Below are positions 1-10,565 of a stretch of DNA of 64,000 bases, piece after piece. The notes beneath the pieces were generated by a model. It worked only from the letters and a program-made list of their open reading frames with translations, made no database searches and had not been told where the DNA came from. Both the position numbers and the translations under genes were made by a program. This stretch comes from CAVVSQ01 sp963848825 (lineage in GTDB: Bacteria; Planctomycetota; Planctomycetia; Gemmatales; Gemmataceae), in the NCBI GenBank assembly GCA_963848825.1, contig CAWKFA010000017.1, forward strand, positions 496,001 to 560,000, written 5' to 3'. How positions within the stretch are numbered: the stretch's first letter is position 1; every line of letters starts with the position of its first letter.

Positions 1-52
1 CCCTCTCGTGAAGCGCTTGTCGGATTTGTTCTCGCACGAAAGGGGCCGGTGA
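1..52 (+). CDS. C-terminal end of an upstream gene (partial)
   Basis: Frame 2 is open from the window edge to a TGA at 50-52 and ends ...LSDLFSHERGR. The stop lies 3 bp before the ATG of the RND transporter, so an operon partner such as an adaptor or outer-membrane factor would fit. Only 16 codons are visible, so the product cannot be identified. Confidence 0.3.
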   Translation, partial: PLVKRLSDLFSHERGR

Positions 53-55
53 AAC

Positions 56-3000
56 ATGTGGATCGTCAGATTGGCCTTGCGGCGGCCGTATACGTTCGTG
101 GTCATGGCTATCTTGATCCTGGTTCTGGGAATCACCTCCGTCACGCAGATGCGCACCGATATCTTTCCGGAAATCGATATCCCTGTCGTCACCATGATCT
201 GGACATACAAGGGAATGGATACGGAGGAATTCGAGAAACGGATCACTACGTTTGCCGAATACGCCCTCAGCGGCAACGTCAGCGACATCAAGAAGATCGA
301 GTCGCAAACGCTAAGCGGTGTCAGCGTGATCAAGATCTACTTTCACCAGGGCGCCAACGTCGGCGTAGCAGTATCGCAAGTGACCAGCGTTGCCCAGGCG
401 ATTCGGCAGATCATGCCCCCAAGCGTGCAGCCCCCGATCATCCTGCGTTTCAACGCCTCCAGCGTGCCGATCGTGCAGCTCAGCCTTTCCAGCGAGACGC
501 TGTCGGAATCGGATGTTTACGATTACGGCCTCTGGCAACTGCGGACGCAGCTTTCGACGATCCAAGGCTTGACCTTGCCTGCGCCCTACGGCGGCAAAGA
601 GCGGCAAATCATGGTTGATCTCGATACGCAGGCGCTGCAATCCAAGGGGATCACGGCCAAGGAAGTGGCGGACGTCGTCAACGCCAACAATCTGGCCTTT
701 CCGACGGGCGTGGCGCGCATCGGGGCTCAGGAATATCCGGTCAGCTTGAACAACACGCCGGAAACTGCCGATGCTTTCAATAACATCCCGATCAAGGTCG
801 TGAGCGGCGCCACCATCTACATGAAAGACGTCGCCCAGGTTCATGACGGCTTCACCACGCAGACGCACGCTTGTTCGCCGCGACGGCAAGCGCGGCGCGC
901 TGCTGGCAATTCTCAAGAACGGCAACGCTTCGACGCTCGACATCGTCAACAAGTTGCAAGGCCTTATTGCCCGAAATCAAAGCGTCCGCGCCAAGAGGAA
1001 TGGAAATTGAGATGCTGTTCGACCAGTCGCTTGTTCGTGAAGGCGGCGGTCGGCTGGTGTCGTCACGGAAAGCGTGATCGCCGGCCTGCTGACTGCCGCC
1101 ATGATCTTGCTGTTCCTGGGAAGCTGGCGGAGTACGCTCATTGTCGCGGTGTCTATTCCTCTGGCGATCATGACGTCCCTCATCAGCCTGTTCGTGCTGG
1201 GTCATTCGTTGAATGTCATGACGCTGGGCGGTTTGGCGTTGGCGGTTGGCATCCTCGTCGATGATGCGACGGTCGAGATCGAGAATATCCATCGTAACCT
1301 TGGTCTGGGCAAAGCACTGCGGCAGGCGATCCTCGACGGTGCCCAGCAGATCGCGGGACCGACCTTCGTGTCGACACTAACCATCTGCATCGTATTTGTG
1401 TCGGTGCTATTTCTCGACGGGCCGGCCCAATATCTGTTTACGCCCCTGGCGCTGGCGGTCGTGTTCGCCATGGCGGCATCGTACCTTTTATCGCGGACGC
1501 TGGTGCCGGTGATGGTGAATTACCTCCTGCCAGCAGAGGTTTCCGTGCATGAACATGGCCCCTCCAAAAAAGTTGGAGTCTTCGGACGTATCGGCCAGGC
1601 ATTTGAGCAAGGATTTGAGCACTTTCGCACCAGCTATGTGGGCCTGCTCGCCTGGAATCTCAGGCATCGCCGAGCTGTGCTGGGGATGTTCGCCGCAGTC
1701 GTGCTGAGTGGACTTGCTCTGCTGCCGTTCGTCGGCCAGGATTTCTTTCCCGGCGTGGACGCGGGGCAATTTCGATTGCACGTTCGCACGCCGGCAGGCA
1801 CCCGGCTTGAGGAAACGGAACGCTACTTTTCCCAGGTGGAAACGGAAATTCGTCGCATCGTTCCGGAAAATGAGATCGATTTGGTCATCGACAATATCGG
1901 CTTGCCCAATCGCAGCTACAGCCTGGCCTTTGGCGATAGCTCAACAACAGGCATGGCGGATGGTGAAATCCTGGTGGCTCTCAAGCATCAGCGCTCGAAA
2001 TCGACGCCCGATTACATCGCCCAGCTTCGCCGCGAATTGCCGCGGCGGTTTCCCCAGATGACGTTCTACTTCCAATCGGCGGACATCGTCAGCCAGATCC
2101 TCAACTTCGGTGTGCCCGCCCCGATCGATATCCAGGTCAGCGGCGCTGACCGCAAGAATAACTTGGTCATCGCCACCAAGATCGTAGATGACATCAAGAA
2201 GATCCCCGGCGTCGTGGACGTGCATCTGCATCAGGTCGTCAACGTGCCGAAGCTGCACATCGAGGTGGACAAGGCCCGCGCCTTGCAATTCGGCCTGACG
2301 CAGCAAAACGTGGCCGAGAGCGTGCTGGTGTCGTTGTCCGGGAGCGGGCAGGTGCTGCCCAACTACTGGGTCGAGCCCGACGAATGGCATCTCCTACCTC
2401 GTGGAAACTCGCACTCCACAACATAGGATCGATAGCGTCGATGCCATCAATGCAATGCCGCTCAAGAATCCCTCCGCGAAGGAAGCCCAACTTCTGGAGA
2501 ACGTCTCCAGGATCGAGCGCGGCGTCGCGGCCGAAGTCGTGAACCACTACAACGTTCAACCGGTCTACGATGTCCTCGCCAACGTCCAAGGCCGCGATCT
2601 TGGCAACGTGGCCCGCGATATCGATCAGGTGCTTGAGTCTTACCGCGGCCAATTGCAACCGGGCAACGCCATCACCATGCGGGGACAGGTCGAAAGCATG
2701 CGAATCGGCGTTCATTCGCCTGGGCCTCGGCATCTTGTTCGCGGCAGTGCTGGTTTATCTGCTAATGGTGGTGAATTTCCAGAGCTGGCTCGACCCCTTC
2801 ATCATCATCACCGCCTTGCCGGTGGCGCTGGTCGGGATCGTCTGGATGCTGTTTCTGTGGCGGACTACTTTCAGCGTACCGAGCCTGATGGGCGCGATCA
2901 TGGCGATCGGCGTGGCGACGGCGAACAGCATTCTCCTGGTCACCTTCGCGAATGAAAAGCGGCAGGAGGGCCTCGACGCTTTTTCTGCCGCTCTGGAAGC

Positions 3001-3223
3001 CGGCCGGACACGCGTCCGCCCGGTATTAATGACAGCCATGGCAATGGTCATCGGCATGCTGCCCATGTCGCTGGGCCTGGGCGAAGGCGGCGAACAAAAC
3101 GCGCCGCTCGGTCGGGCGGTAATCGGAGGGTTGATCCTCGCGACGGCCACCACGCTGTTGTTTGTTCCGGTCGTTTACAGCTTCTTGAGGGCCAAAAACG
3201 CACCTCAGACGGATGCTGAGTAA
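56..3223 (+). pseudogene. RND-family efflux transporter (AcrB/MdtB/CzcA-like inner-membrane pump), multiply frameshifted
   Basis: This would be a proton-driven inner-membrane pump of about 1,055 residues, the normal family length. The N-terminus (MWIVRLALRRPYTFVVMAIL) is a typical RND start with the first membrane helix. A periplasmic porter domain follows, then the central helices near 1080-1500 containing GGLALAVGILVDDATVEIEN, which holds the family's intramembrane Asp pair. The second porter domain spans about 1740-2700 and the last helices run to 3223 (SLMGAIMAIGVATANSILL, ATTLLFVPVVYS). No single frame encodes it. Continuity requires one-base shifts near 868, 960, 1030-1065, 2390 and 2705, with conserved protein on each side. 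The pattern suggests consensus errors more than ancient decay. A strong hairpin terminator follows the stop. The matching adaptor is 617 bp downstream. Confidence 0.85.
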
Positions 3224-3237
3224 CAAAATAGCTGCGA

Positions 3238-3281
3238 GCCAGAGGCACAAGCGCACGATGCTTGTGCCTCTGGCTTGTTTT
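3238..3281 (+). terminator. Rho-independent terminator after the RND pump gene
   Basis: A perfect 15-bp inverted repeat (GCCAGAGGCACAAGC at 3238-3252 and its complement at 3260-3274) with a 7-base loop is followed by TTGTTTTTTT. It begins 14 bp after the stop of the RND gene. Confidence 0.85.
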
Positions 3282-3840
3282 TTTCGTTCTTCCGGCTTCT
3301 TAATGGGTAACGGAGGATTCCCAGGGATTCTAGGGGTCGCTTGATCGCCAGTCCGAAGGAAATCAGCGGGGGTGGGGCGTGCGTCATGCCTTCAAAAACC
3401 CTGTCTTTTATGCAAACCAACGTCATCCCCGAAGGCTTTTCCTCTAAGGGCGTTAATTGCCGACTCGCCACTGAGAGCCAGAGGCCGCTCTGGACGAAGC
3501 GTTCGTGTCCCAAGCGAGCACACAGGGACGGCTTCGTCCGCAAGCTGTTGACAGGTAATACCTTAAACACTGTTTTTTTCCGTGTCTCACGGAACGGTGA
3601 GACACGGAAAGCCCTGAATTCCATGGAACAAACCAACGCGCTTGCCCTTCAATTTCGCCACGGTCCAGGGGCAGGCCGTGGACGGTTTTCTTTTCCGCGG
3701 GTTTCAGCGGATTTAGGTAAAGGTCCCCATGATTCTCACCCACAGGAAAGTCGGATGAACCGTTTTTTTGTGTAAGACTGCCATCGCTTGGCGGTATTCC
3801 TGTGTGAAGACAAGGTACTTCCATCAACAGGAATATAAAA
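3282..3840. other. Intergenic region without a convincing gene
   Basis: About 560 bp between the RND pump and its adaptor. Open frames on both strands have no recognisable domain, repetitive composition or ribosome binding site. The only structure seen is the hairpin at 3577-3610. Confidence 0.5.
3577..3610. repeat. Hairpin with core CCGTGTCTCAC / GTGAGACACGG
   Basis: A perfect 14-bp inverted repeat (TTTCCGTGTCTCAC at 3577-3590, complement at 3597-3610) with a 6-base loop. T-residues precede the stem on the + strand rather than follow it, so it is not a standard terminator in either direction. The same core recurs near 23148-23255, so it may be a dispersed palindrome. Confidence 0.6.
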
Positions 3841-5235
3841 ATGTACACTCAAACTCTGCCAAGGGTCACCCGCATAACTGGCCAGATGGGTGGTTACCGA
3901 AGCGACGTTGCCGCGCCTTTGCCCACCAGTCGGCTCCGGAAGGTTGCTTGGGTTGGCGTGGCCATGGCGATCGTTGGCGCCGGAGCCTACCTTCGACAGC
4001 AAAGTTCCAGCACAGCGCCAGAACGTGAAACGCAACCGCAAATCCGCCAGGTAACGGTCGTTGTGCCCCAGCGGGCCGCGACCAAGGATCTCGTACTTCC
4101 CGGCACGATTCAGGCATTTCAAGAGACCGATCTCTTCGCTCGCGCCAATGGCTATCTCAAGGCGTGGCATGTTGACATCGGAGCGTCCGTCCAGGCGGGC
4201 CAACTTTTGGCCGAGATTGAAACTCCGGAGCTGGATCAAGAGTTGGTTCAAGTCGTTGCCGCTCTCGAGCAGGGCGAAGCCGAATGGCAACAGTCCAAAG
4301 CGGAACTGGAGGAAGCCCGGGCGGATCTCGTGTTTGCGGAAGCGACTGTCATCAAAGTGAAGGCCTCGTTGGATTTTTCTACGAGCCAGGCGAATCGCTA
4401 CCGAAAGCTGGTCGATTCGCATGCGATATCGGTCGAGGAGTACGAGGGTGCAGTACGAGATCGCGATGCGCGAACCGCGGAATTAGCGTCGGCGAAAGCA
4501 GATGTGCAGCGCCGCGGGACCAACCTGGACACGCGTAAGGCCATTATCGACAGCAAGGAGGCGATCGTACACAATCGCCAGGCAAATGTGCAACGCCTCC
4601 GGGAGTTGACGGGATTTCAAAAAGTGGTCGCGCCATTTGACGGCATCGTCACGCGCCGCAACGCCGCGGTCGGCATGCTCGTGGCCGCGGGCAGCAACGC
4701 CGGCACTTCGCCCCTCTTCAGAGTGTCGCAGGTGGATGTCTTGCGAGTACACGCCGCTGTACCGCAAAGTAGCGCACTGGGCATCAAGGCGGGCAATCAA
4801 GCATGGATCACTGTTCCGGAAAAACCTGGCCAGGTCTATATCGCCAAGGTGGCGCGAACCGCGGGCGCAGTCGAGCCGGGTGCTCGCTCCTTGCTGGTCG
4901 AGGTGGAGCTGCCAAATTCCAAGTTCGAACTCTTGCCCGGCCTCTATGTCCAGGTTCGTTTTCAGTCGCCCAATGCTCAAACTGAGTACGTCGTTCCAAT
5001 CCAAACCCTGCAGATGCGTACGGCGGGCCCCCACGTGATTGAGGTTTTGCCCGACGGCACGCTGCTGGCCCACAAGGTTGAATTGGGAAGAGATTTCGGC
5101 CAAAACATCGAGGTCGTGACCGGCCTGCAAGGGAGTGAGCAATTAGTGCTCAACCCGTCGGACGACCTTCGCAATGGACAAAACGTGCAGATTGGGGATG
5201 TGAAAGACACAAACAAGCAATTGGCTCAAAAATGA
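3841..5235 (+). CDS. RND efflux periplasmic adaptor (membrane fusion protein, HlyD/MexA-like)
   Basis: A 464-residue periplasmic adaptor that would link an RND pump to an outer-membrane channel. A single N-terminal membrane anchor (KVAWVGVAMAIVGAGAYL, about residues 37-54) precedes a first barrel-sandwich strand (RATKDLVLPGTIQAFQETD). Next comes the lipoyl-like hybrid motif (GYLKAWHVDIGASVQAGQLLAEIETPELD), a long alpha-helical hairpin rich in Glu/Ala, the second lipoyl half (VVAPFDGIVTRRNAAVGMLV) and C-terminal beta domains. This is the standard MFP order and length. It is intact, unlike the neighbouring pump gene, and is the natural partner of that pump despite the gap. The start is the ATG after an AGGAA sequence. 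Confidence 0.88.
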   Translation: MYTQTLPRVTRITGQMGGYRSDVAAPLPTSRLRKVAWVGVAMAIVGAGAYLRQQSSSTAPERETQPQIRQVTVVVPQRAATKDLVLPGTIQAFQETDLFARANGYLKAWHVDIGASVQAGQLLAEIETPELDQELVQVVAALEQGEAEWQQSKAELEEARADLVFAEATVIKVKASLDFSTSQANRYRKLVDSHAISVEEYEGAVRDRDARTAELASAKADVQRRGTNLDTRKAIIDSKEAIVHNRQANVQRLRELTGFQKVVAPFDGIVTRRNAAVGMLVAAGSNAGTSPLFRVSQVDVLRVHAAVPQSSALGIKAGNQAWITVPEKPGQVYIAKVARTAGAVEPGARSLLVEVELPNSKFELLPGLYVQVRFQSPNAQTEYVVPIQTLQMRTAGPHVIEVLPDGTLLAHKVELGRDFGQNIEVVTGLQGSEQLVLNPSDDLRNGQNVQIGDVKDTNKQLAQK

Positions 5236-5323
5236 CTATTTTTGCGAGGCATTGGTGTAAGGATCAGGTCCGCCAGCAGTAATCCATGTATAGGGACCAA
5301 CGAACTGGCATTGGAGAACAAAG

Positions 5324-5767
5324 ATGAAGACTTCAAGGCGCATCCCCCAATTAGTAGACGAGCTCGCTGCCCATTGGACCGAGCCGGCACTCGAGATACT
5401 AAAGTCGGTGGGCCACTCACGAGTGACCGTGCAAAGCGAGATCGAAACGTGGCGTAGCCTCAGCGCTGCCTTGCAAAGCGCTGTGGAGGAACGGCGGCGT
5501 TTCAGTTCGTCCCCAGCGGTTTCCCTCAGGGGGATCAGGGAGAAGGTGTTCGGGCAAGCTATCGAGGCGCTCGTGCGCGAAAATAACTTGTCGTTGTCAT
5601 GGCCGGAGATTTATGAGCGCAGCCGGGTGCTGATCCTGAATTCGCAATCAACGGCGGCGGAGCGAGAGCTTTTCGGCGTGTTGGCGAGGGAGCAGGCCAC
5701 AGCGTACAAGGCGCCCCGGCAAACGGATTTTGCTCCGCGGTTTGAGCGGGCTGCCGTCGGCGGCTAA
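5324..5767 (+). CDS. Hypothetical protein, 147 aa
   Basis: Cytoplasmic-looking, charged, mostly helical protein with no signal peptide, membrane segment or motif I recognise. A GGAG ribosome binding site lies 8-10 bases before the ATG. It sits between the efflux adaptor and an ECF sigma factor gene on the same strand, 67 bp upstream of the latter. Recurrent REREL-type acidic/basic stretches near the C-terminus suggest helices. Function unknown. Confidence 0.6.
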   Translation: MKTSRRIPQLVDELAAHWTEPALEILKSVGHSRVTVQSEIETWRSLSAALQSAVEERRRFSSSPAVSLRGIREKVFGQAIEALVRENNLSLSWPEIYERSRVLILNSQSTAAERELFGVLAREQATAYKAPRQTDFAPRFERAAVGG

Positions 5768-5834
5768 CGCCGATGATTTGACTCGCGCCTACAATGCCAG
5801 GACGAGTATTCCATGACCCGTGCACTGGGGTGCG

Positions 5835-6437
5835 ATGCAAGAATCTCCGGCAACGCGTGCAAGCTTGCTGGTCCGCTTGCGTGATGGCAACGACGCGGCG
5901 GCCTGGCACGAGTTTCTGCGCCTTTATGCCCCGTTGATCTATGGATTCGCCCGCAAACGCGGCCTCCAAGACGCCGACGCCGCCGACCTGATGCAAGAAG
6001 TGCTTCGCTCGGTCTCCAGGGCGGTCGATAGGCTGGAATACGATCCGACTCGTGGCACCTTCCGCGGCTGGCTCTTCACCGTCACGCGCAACAAGGTTTT
6101 TAACTTTTTGGAGAGTCGCAGCCGTCGCGTGGTTGGGTCCGGGGACTCACGCGTGCAAGCGAAACTCGAACAACACGCAGACAGCGACGGAACGCTTTCA
6201 GGAGATTGGGAAGCCGATTACCAGCGGACTTTGGCAGCTCAGGCCATGGTGCGAGTCAAAGAAGAGTTTCAAGTTGCCACATGGCAAGCTTTTCTGCTGA
6301 CGGCTGTCGAAGGCCAAACGCCAGCCCATGTCGCCAAGAAGGTCGGGCTTTCGGTCGGGGCGGTTTATGTCGCCAAGAGCCGCGTAATTGCCCGACTGCG
6401 GCAAGAGATCGAGACCATGCAAGGGGACGAGCCATGA
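5835..6437 (+). CDS. ECF-type RNA polymerase sigma factor
   Basis: A 200-residue sigma-70 family protein of the ECF class. Region 2 is visible as AAAWHEFLRLYAPLIYGFAR, then DADAADLMQEVLRSVSRAV and the RGTFRGWLFTVTRNKVFNFLE segment typical of planctomycete ECF factors. Region 4 is a C-terminal helix-turn-helix (HVAKKVGLSVGAVYVAKSRV). A GTG 15 bp upstream is possible, but MQESPATRASLLVRLRD is the usual start of this family. The stop overlaps the ATG of the downstream kinase (ATGA), implying translational coupling. The kinase and its N-terminal zinc-type motif probably control this factor, as in other planctomycete ECF-kinase pairs. Confidence 0.92.
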   Translation: MQESPATRASLLVRLRDGNDAAAWHEFLRLYAPLIYGFARKRGLQDADAADLMQEVLRSVSRAVDRLEYDPTRGTFRGWLFTVTRNKVFNFLESRSRRVVGSGDSRVQAKLEQHADSDGTLSGDWEADYQRTLAAQAMVRVKEEFQVATWQAFLLTAVEGQTPAHVAKKVGLSVGAVYVAKSRVIARLRQEIETMQGDEP

Positions 6438-8632
6438 ACGGAGCAACCAGGTGTCCTAGCGCTGCCGACCTGCGCGGGCTTGTTGAGGGCGGTTCCTCGG
6501 ACGCTGAAAACAGCATCGTGGCGCATTTGGACAAATGTACTTCCTGCCAGCAATCACTCGAGGCGATTGCCAGCGGCGATAGTTCGTTGACCAGGACATT
6601 AATGGAGCAGCCCGACCTGATCATGCCCGAATCGAATTCCGCTTACTGGCCTGCTTTGCAAAAGGCGGAAATGGCAGTGACGACGGGGCCCTCAGAAAAG
6701 AGCCGCCCCCGAAGCGAAGTGGCCCTGAACTTTCTGAATCCTCCCGCCGATGGCAGCCATCTGGGAAGCCTCAACAATTTTAACATCATGCGCGTGGTCG
6801 GCCGAGGCGGCATGGGTATCGTGCTGCAGGCGCGGGATACGTGCCTCGAGCGCGATGTGGCCATCAAGGTGCTTGATCCCGAGTTGGCCGACGACGAAAT
6901 GGCAAGTCAGCGGTTTTGCCGGGAGGCACGCGCTGCCGCGTCGATTAGCCATGAAAACGTTGTTGCCGTGCACCAGGTCGAACACGAGGAAAGCAAGGAT
7001 TTGGCCTTCCTGGTGATGGAACTCATCACAGGCGAATCGCTGGAAAAGAGAATCGAGCGCGAAGGCCGGCTTTCGCTAAAAGACATTATCAGTATCGGCA
7101 TGCAGACCGCGGCGGGCCTGGCGGCGGCGCACGAGAAAAACCTCATCCACCGCGACATCAAACCGGGCAACATCCTGCTGGAAAAGTCGGGCCAACGTGT
7201 CAAATTGACCGACTTCGGCCTGGCCCGCGCCGCGGAGGACGTGCGTTTGACGCGCAGCGGCCTCGTCGCCGGCACTCCGCTGTACATGTCCCCGGAGCAA
7301 GCAACTGGCGAAGAACTGGATGCTCGATCGGACTTGTTCAGTCTCGGTGTCGTTCTCTACGAACTCGCAGCCGGTGAGCCCCCATTTAACGGTAAAACTC
7401 CGCTGGTTGTGCTCAAGCGCTTGACCGAAGAAACACCACGCCCCTTGCGGGAACGGAATCCCGATTTGCCCGAATGGTTTGTCCACATCGTGGATAAGTT
7501 GCTCGCCAAGGATCCCAAGGACCGCATTCAGTCGGCACGTGAAGTGGCCAACACGCTGGAGCATTTTTGGGCGTTGCTAAAATCCTCGGAAACGCCCGTC
7601 TGTCCCAAGAAAAAGGCGGCGAGTGCAAGCAAATCAATCATCCTGGGAGCGGGCGCTGGGCTGTTGACTTTGCTGATTGGCGCCGGAGCTTTCTTCTTTT
7701 TCGCTCCGCTGAGGGAACGGTCCGAAGGCAAAATCCCTGTCCCTATCCACGTCTTCAAGGGCACCGGCGGTCCGCTTTGGTCAATGGCGGTCAGCAATGA
7801 CGGCAAATTCCTGGCCGCTGGAGCGGATGACGGCACGGTCAAGTACTGGGACCTCGCCGCCGAAAAGGTGCTTTGGACATTGAACGCCCACCTGACACCA
7901 ATCTGGGCCATGGCAATCTCACCTATCGGCGATTACCTGGCAACCGGCAGTGATGACGGTCTCACGAAAATCTGGGATCTCTCAACGCAAAAAGAGGTGC
8001 GTGTTCTTCCCAAAATTGGCGGTGTTCGCGCTCTCGCCTTTGATCCGGACGGTAAACGCCTCCTCACGGGAGGAAGAGACGGCTCGGTGAAAGTCTGGGA
8101 TGTCGCCACCGGCGAAGAAATCGGCAAAACAGCGGGCCACTCCAGTTTGGTGGCCGCTGTCGCCTTCTCCCCCGATGGCAAGACCATCGCCTCCGCCAGC
8201 GCCGACAAGACCATCAAGGTATGGGACGCTGCAACTCGACAGCTCAAGGTCACGCTGGCACGCCATGAAAGCGGCATTTACGCGATCGCCTTTTCGCCCA
8301 AGGATCGCTACCTGGTTTCCGGCGGCTGGGATCGTACGGTGCGCCTTTGGGATCTCGATTCCGGCGACGAGCTAGCCAAGCTGGAAGGCCACACGCAAGA
8401 CGTATGGTCCGTGGCTTTCAGTCCCGATGGCAACTCCTTTGCGTCCACGGGGGAGGATCAGATGATCCGAATCTGGGATACCGCTACAAGAAAGGAATCG
8501 TTATCTTTTCGGGGAGCCACGGGGACCATCCTGAATGTTCGTTTCTCCTCCATACCCGGCCAGATCATTGCGGGAGCGAAAGACGGCACGGCACGTTTGT
8601 GGAACCTCACCGACCTAACTCAAGGTAAGTAG
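6434..8632 (+). CDS. Membrane Ser/Thr protein kinase with N-terminal zinc-finger-like motif and C-terminal WD40 propeller
   Basis: A 732-residue protein. Residues 31-38 (HLDKCTSC) match the H-x3-C-x2-C motif of zinc-binding anti-sigma domains. The kinase domain (about 116-385) has the Gly loop GRGGMG, catalytic Lys145 (AIKVL), the HRDIKPGN loop with Asp241, DFGLA and an SPEQ segment replacing APE. One membrane helix follows (about 405-428, SIILGAGAGLLTLLIGAGAF). The remainder carries seven WD40 repeats, each ending in a WDL/WDV/WNL-type dipeptide, enough for one complete seven-bladed propeller outside the membrane. The start overlaps the sigma gene stop (ATGA). The architecture suggests a one-component sensor whose propeller sees an external signal and whose N-terminus may hold the sigma factor; that link is inference. 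Confidence 0.93.
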   Translation: MNGATRCPSAADLRGLVEGGSSDAENSIVAHLDKCTSCQQSLEAIASGDSSLTRTLMEQPDLIMPESNSAYWPALQKAEMAVTTGPSEKSRPRSEVALNFLNPPADGSHLGSLNNFNIMRVVGRGGMGIVLQARDTCLERDVAIKVLDPELADDEMASQRFCREARAAASISHENVVAVHQVEHEESKDLAFLVMELITGESLEKRIEREGRLSLKDIISIGMQTAAGLAAAHEKNLIHRDIKPGNILLEKSGQRVKLTDFGLARAAEDVRLTRSGLVAGTPLYMSPEQATGEELDARSDLFSLGVVLYELAAGEPPFNGKTPLVVLKRLTEETPRPLRERNPDLPEWFVHIVDKLLAKDPKDRIQSAREVANTLEHFWALLKSSETPVCPKKKAASASKSIILGAGAGLLTLLIGAGAFFFFAPLRERSEGKIPVPIHVFKGTGGPLWSMAVSNDGKFLAAGADDGTVKYWDLAAEKVLWTLNAHLTPIWAMAISPIGDYLATGSDDGLTKIWDLSTQKEVRVLPKIGGVRALAFDPDGKRLLTGGRDGSVKVWDVATGEEIGKTAGHSSLVAAVAFSPDGKTIASASADKTIKVWDAATRQLKVTLARHESGIYAIAFSPKDRYLVSGGWDRTVRLWDLDSGDELAKLEGHTQDVWSVAFSPDGNSFASTGEDQMIRIWDTATRKESLSFRGATGTILNVRFSSIPGQIIAGAKDGTARLWNLTDLTQGK

Positions 8633-8718
8633 GAGCACGAAATCTCTGACGAGGCTTCCAAGAATGATGATTCGAGAGGTCGCTTGCAAGCTGGTATTTC
8701 TGTTCCTTACCCACTTCA

Positions 8719-10390
8719 CTAAGCGGAATGAGGGGACACCCTGGTGTTCCCATCGCTGACGGTCGCTGCTGTTTGTGTCGAAGTTATCGCGTCCGCGGCC
8801 CCTAATCCCCAGATTAAATGCGCAACGACTGGCGCCGTGTCGGCCTTCACCAAATCACGAACGCGGTCTTCGAAGGCTCGATCTTCTACCGTCACGCGCT
8901 CGTGTTGGCGCAGGTGCTCGGCCCATGACTCAACAAGAAATGTCTCCACCCAGCGCTCCGGATTGGCCAGGTCATGGTATAGTCCCCACCGAAAGGCGCC
9001 ATCGCGGCGACGAATCGTTTCAAGTTTCTCAACGGCGCCCGCAAACTCAGTCGCCCGACTTGGTTCAACGCAATACTCGACGGTGACGAGAACGGGCCCA
9101 TGTTCAGGATCCGGCCGTGCGGTGACAACCGGACCGGGCCAGTGCGTAGACGGTGTCAGGTCGGGTCCCTCGCCTTCGGGAAGGCGAAACCGGAACGCCA
9201 TGGAAAGCGCTATAATCATGGCGAAAGAGGCGGCAGCAAGCGCCCACCCAATTGATGAATAGTCGGCGACGAGGCCCCAGGTTGCGCTGCCGGCCGCCAT
9301 GCCTCCCTGGAAGGCCAGCATGTAAACCGCGAGGGACCGGCCGCGCACCCAGGAGGGCACCGCGGTTTGCGCAGCAGCGTTGAACGTTGCGACCAGGCTG
9401 ATCCAGGCGACGCCGCCAACGAGCATGAGCCCGTAAACTGCCGGCACGTTGCGCACCACCGCAACCAGGCCCATCATTCCCGCCCAGACCAGCGTTGCCG
9501 CAATGGCAATCCGTCCGACAGGAAGTGTCTTGCGAAGTCGCGGTAACACAAGCGCCCCGCGATGGCCCCGCTGCCAAGACAGCCGAGCATCAGGCCGTAG
9601 CCGACAGAGCTGAGCTCGAGCTCCCGTCGCGCCAGACTTGGCAGTAGTGCCCAGAGTGCGCTGCCGAAAAAGACGAATGAAAGCGTGCGAATCACCACCG
9701 CTCTAAATACGGGCGCGTGACGGGCATAACGCATGCCCGCGCGCATGGCGGTGACCAGCCGCTCTGCCGGCGCCACGGTTACGGGGGCGCGCCGTTTCCA
9801 TCCGTACAGCACAGCGATGACGCCGAGAAACGAAGCGGCATTGAGAAGAAAAACAAACCCGGGGCCGGTTGCCGCGACGAGCAAGCCGCCGAGAGCGGGT
9901 CCGACCGCGCGCGCATATTGAAGCCGACGGCGCCGAGAGCGGCGGCCGCGGACAATTGCTCGCGTGGAACCAGTTCCTGGGTGATTGCTTGCCAGGCCGG
10001 CGCATTGACGGCTCCGGCAATGCCCACAATAAAAGCAAAAACCAGGAGCACCGTCGGTGTCGTCAAGCCAAGAAGAGTGAGGAGACCCAGGCCCGTAGCC
10101 GCTAGACATAACCAGATCTGCGTGAACAGGAGCAACCTGCGCCGATCGACAATATCGGCAAGTGCGCCGGCCGGCAGCGCCAGCAAGAAGATGGGTAAAC
10201 TTTCGGCAGTTTGCAGCAGAGCCACCAACAAAGGAGACGGCGTCTGCGAGGTCATGAGCCAGGCTTCGCCCACGTCGTCCATCCAGGCCCCGATGTTCGA
10301 GACAACCGAGGCGATCCAAAGCGAGCGGAACACGGACTGGCCGAGCGGGGCCCACGCCGAAACCGTTTTGTTCGCAGCGCTCATCGGCAT
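8719..10390 (-). pseudogene. MFS transporter of the EntS/MFS_3 (DUF894) type with C-terminal monooxygenase-like domain, two frameshifts
   Basis: Read continuously this encodes about 555 residues. The N-terminus (FRSLWIASVVSNIGAWMDDV) and the motif ADIVDRRRLLL mark the MFS_3 family, which includes enterobactin exporter EntS-like and uncharacterised drug exporters. Twelve helices run to about residue 405. The last 140 residues (LVTVEYCVEPSRATEFAGAV ... EDRVRDLV) resemble the soluble antibiotic-biosynthesis-monooxygenase/DUF894 tail of this family. Frame changes are needed near 9915 and near 9545; homologous sequence resumes exactly after each. It is convergent with the kinase-WD40 gene and divergent from ohr. 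Confidence 0.8.
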
Positions 10391-10565
10391 GGCCTCGCGT
10401 TCCCTTACTTCGGTGGAAGTCCAACTGCTCCGCTTAGTTTTAGTGAGAATCGAAAAACGCGGAAACTGGAAAACGCCAATGTAAGACTTGGCCGCGCTTC
10501 CGGTATTCCGTTGCAGATGCGAATGTCACTAACATCGCCCACCACCTGAACAAAGGAGGCATGCC

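Noticed and set aside
3341..3775. Possible gene in the RND-adaptor gap
   Set aside because: No family similarity or ribosome binding site; it runs through the perfect hairpin at 3577-3610.
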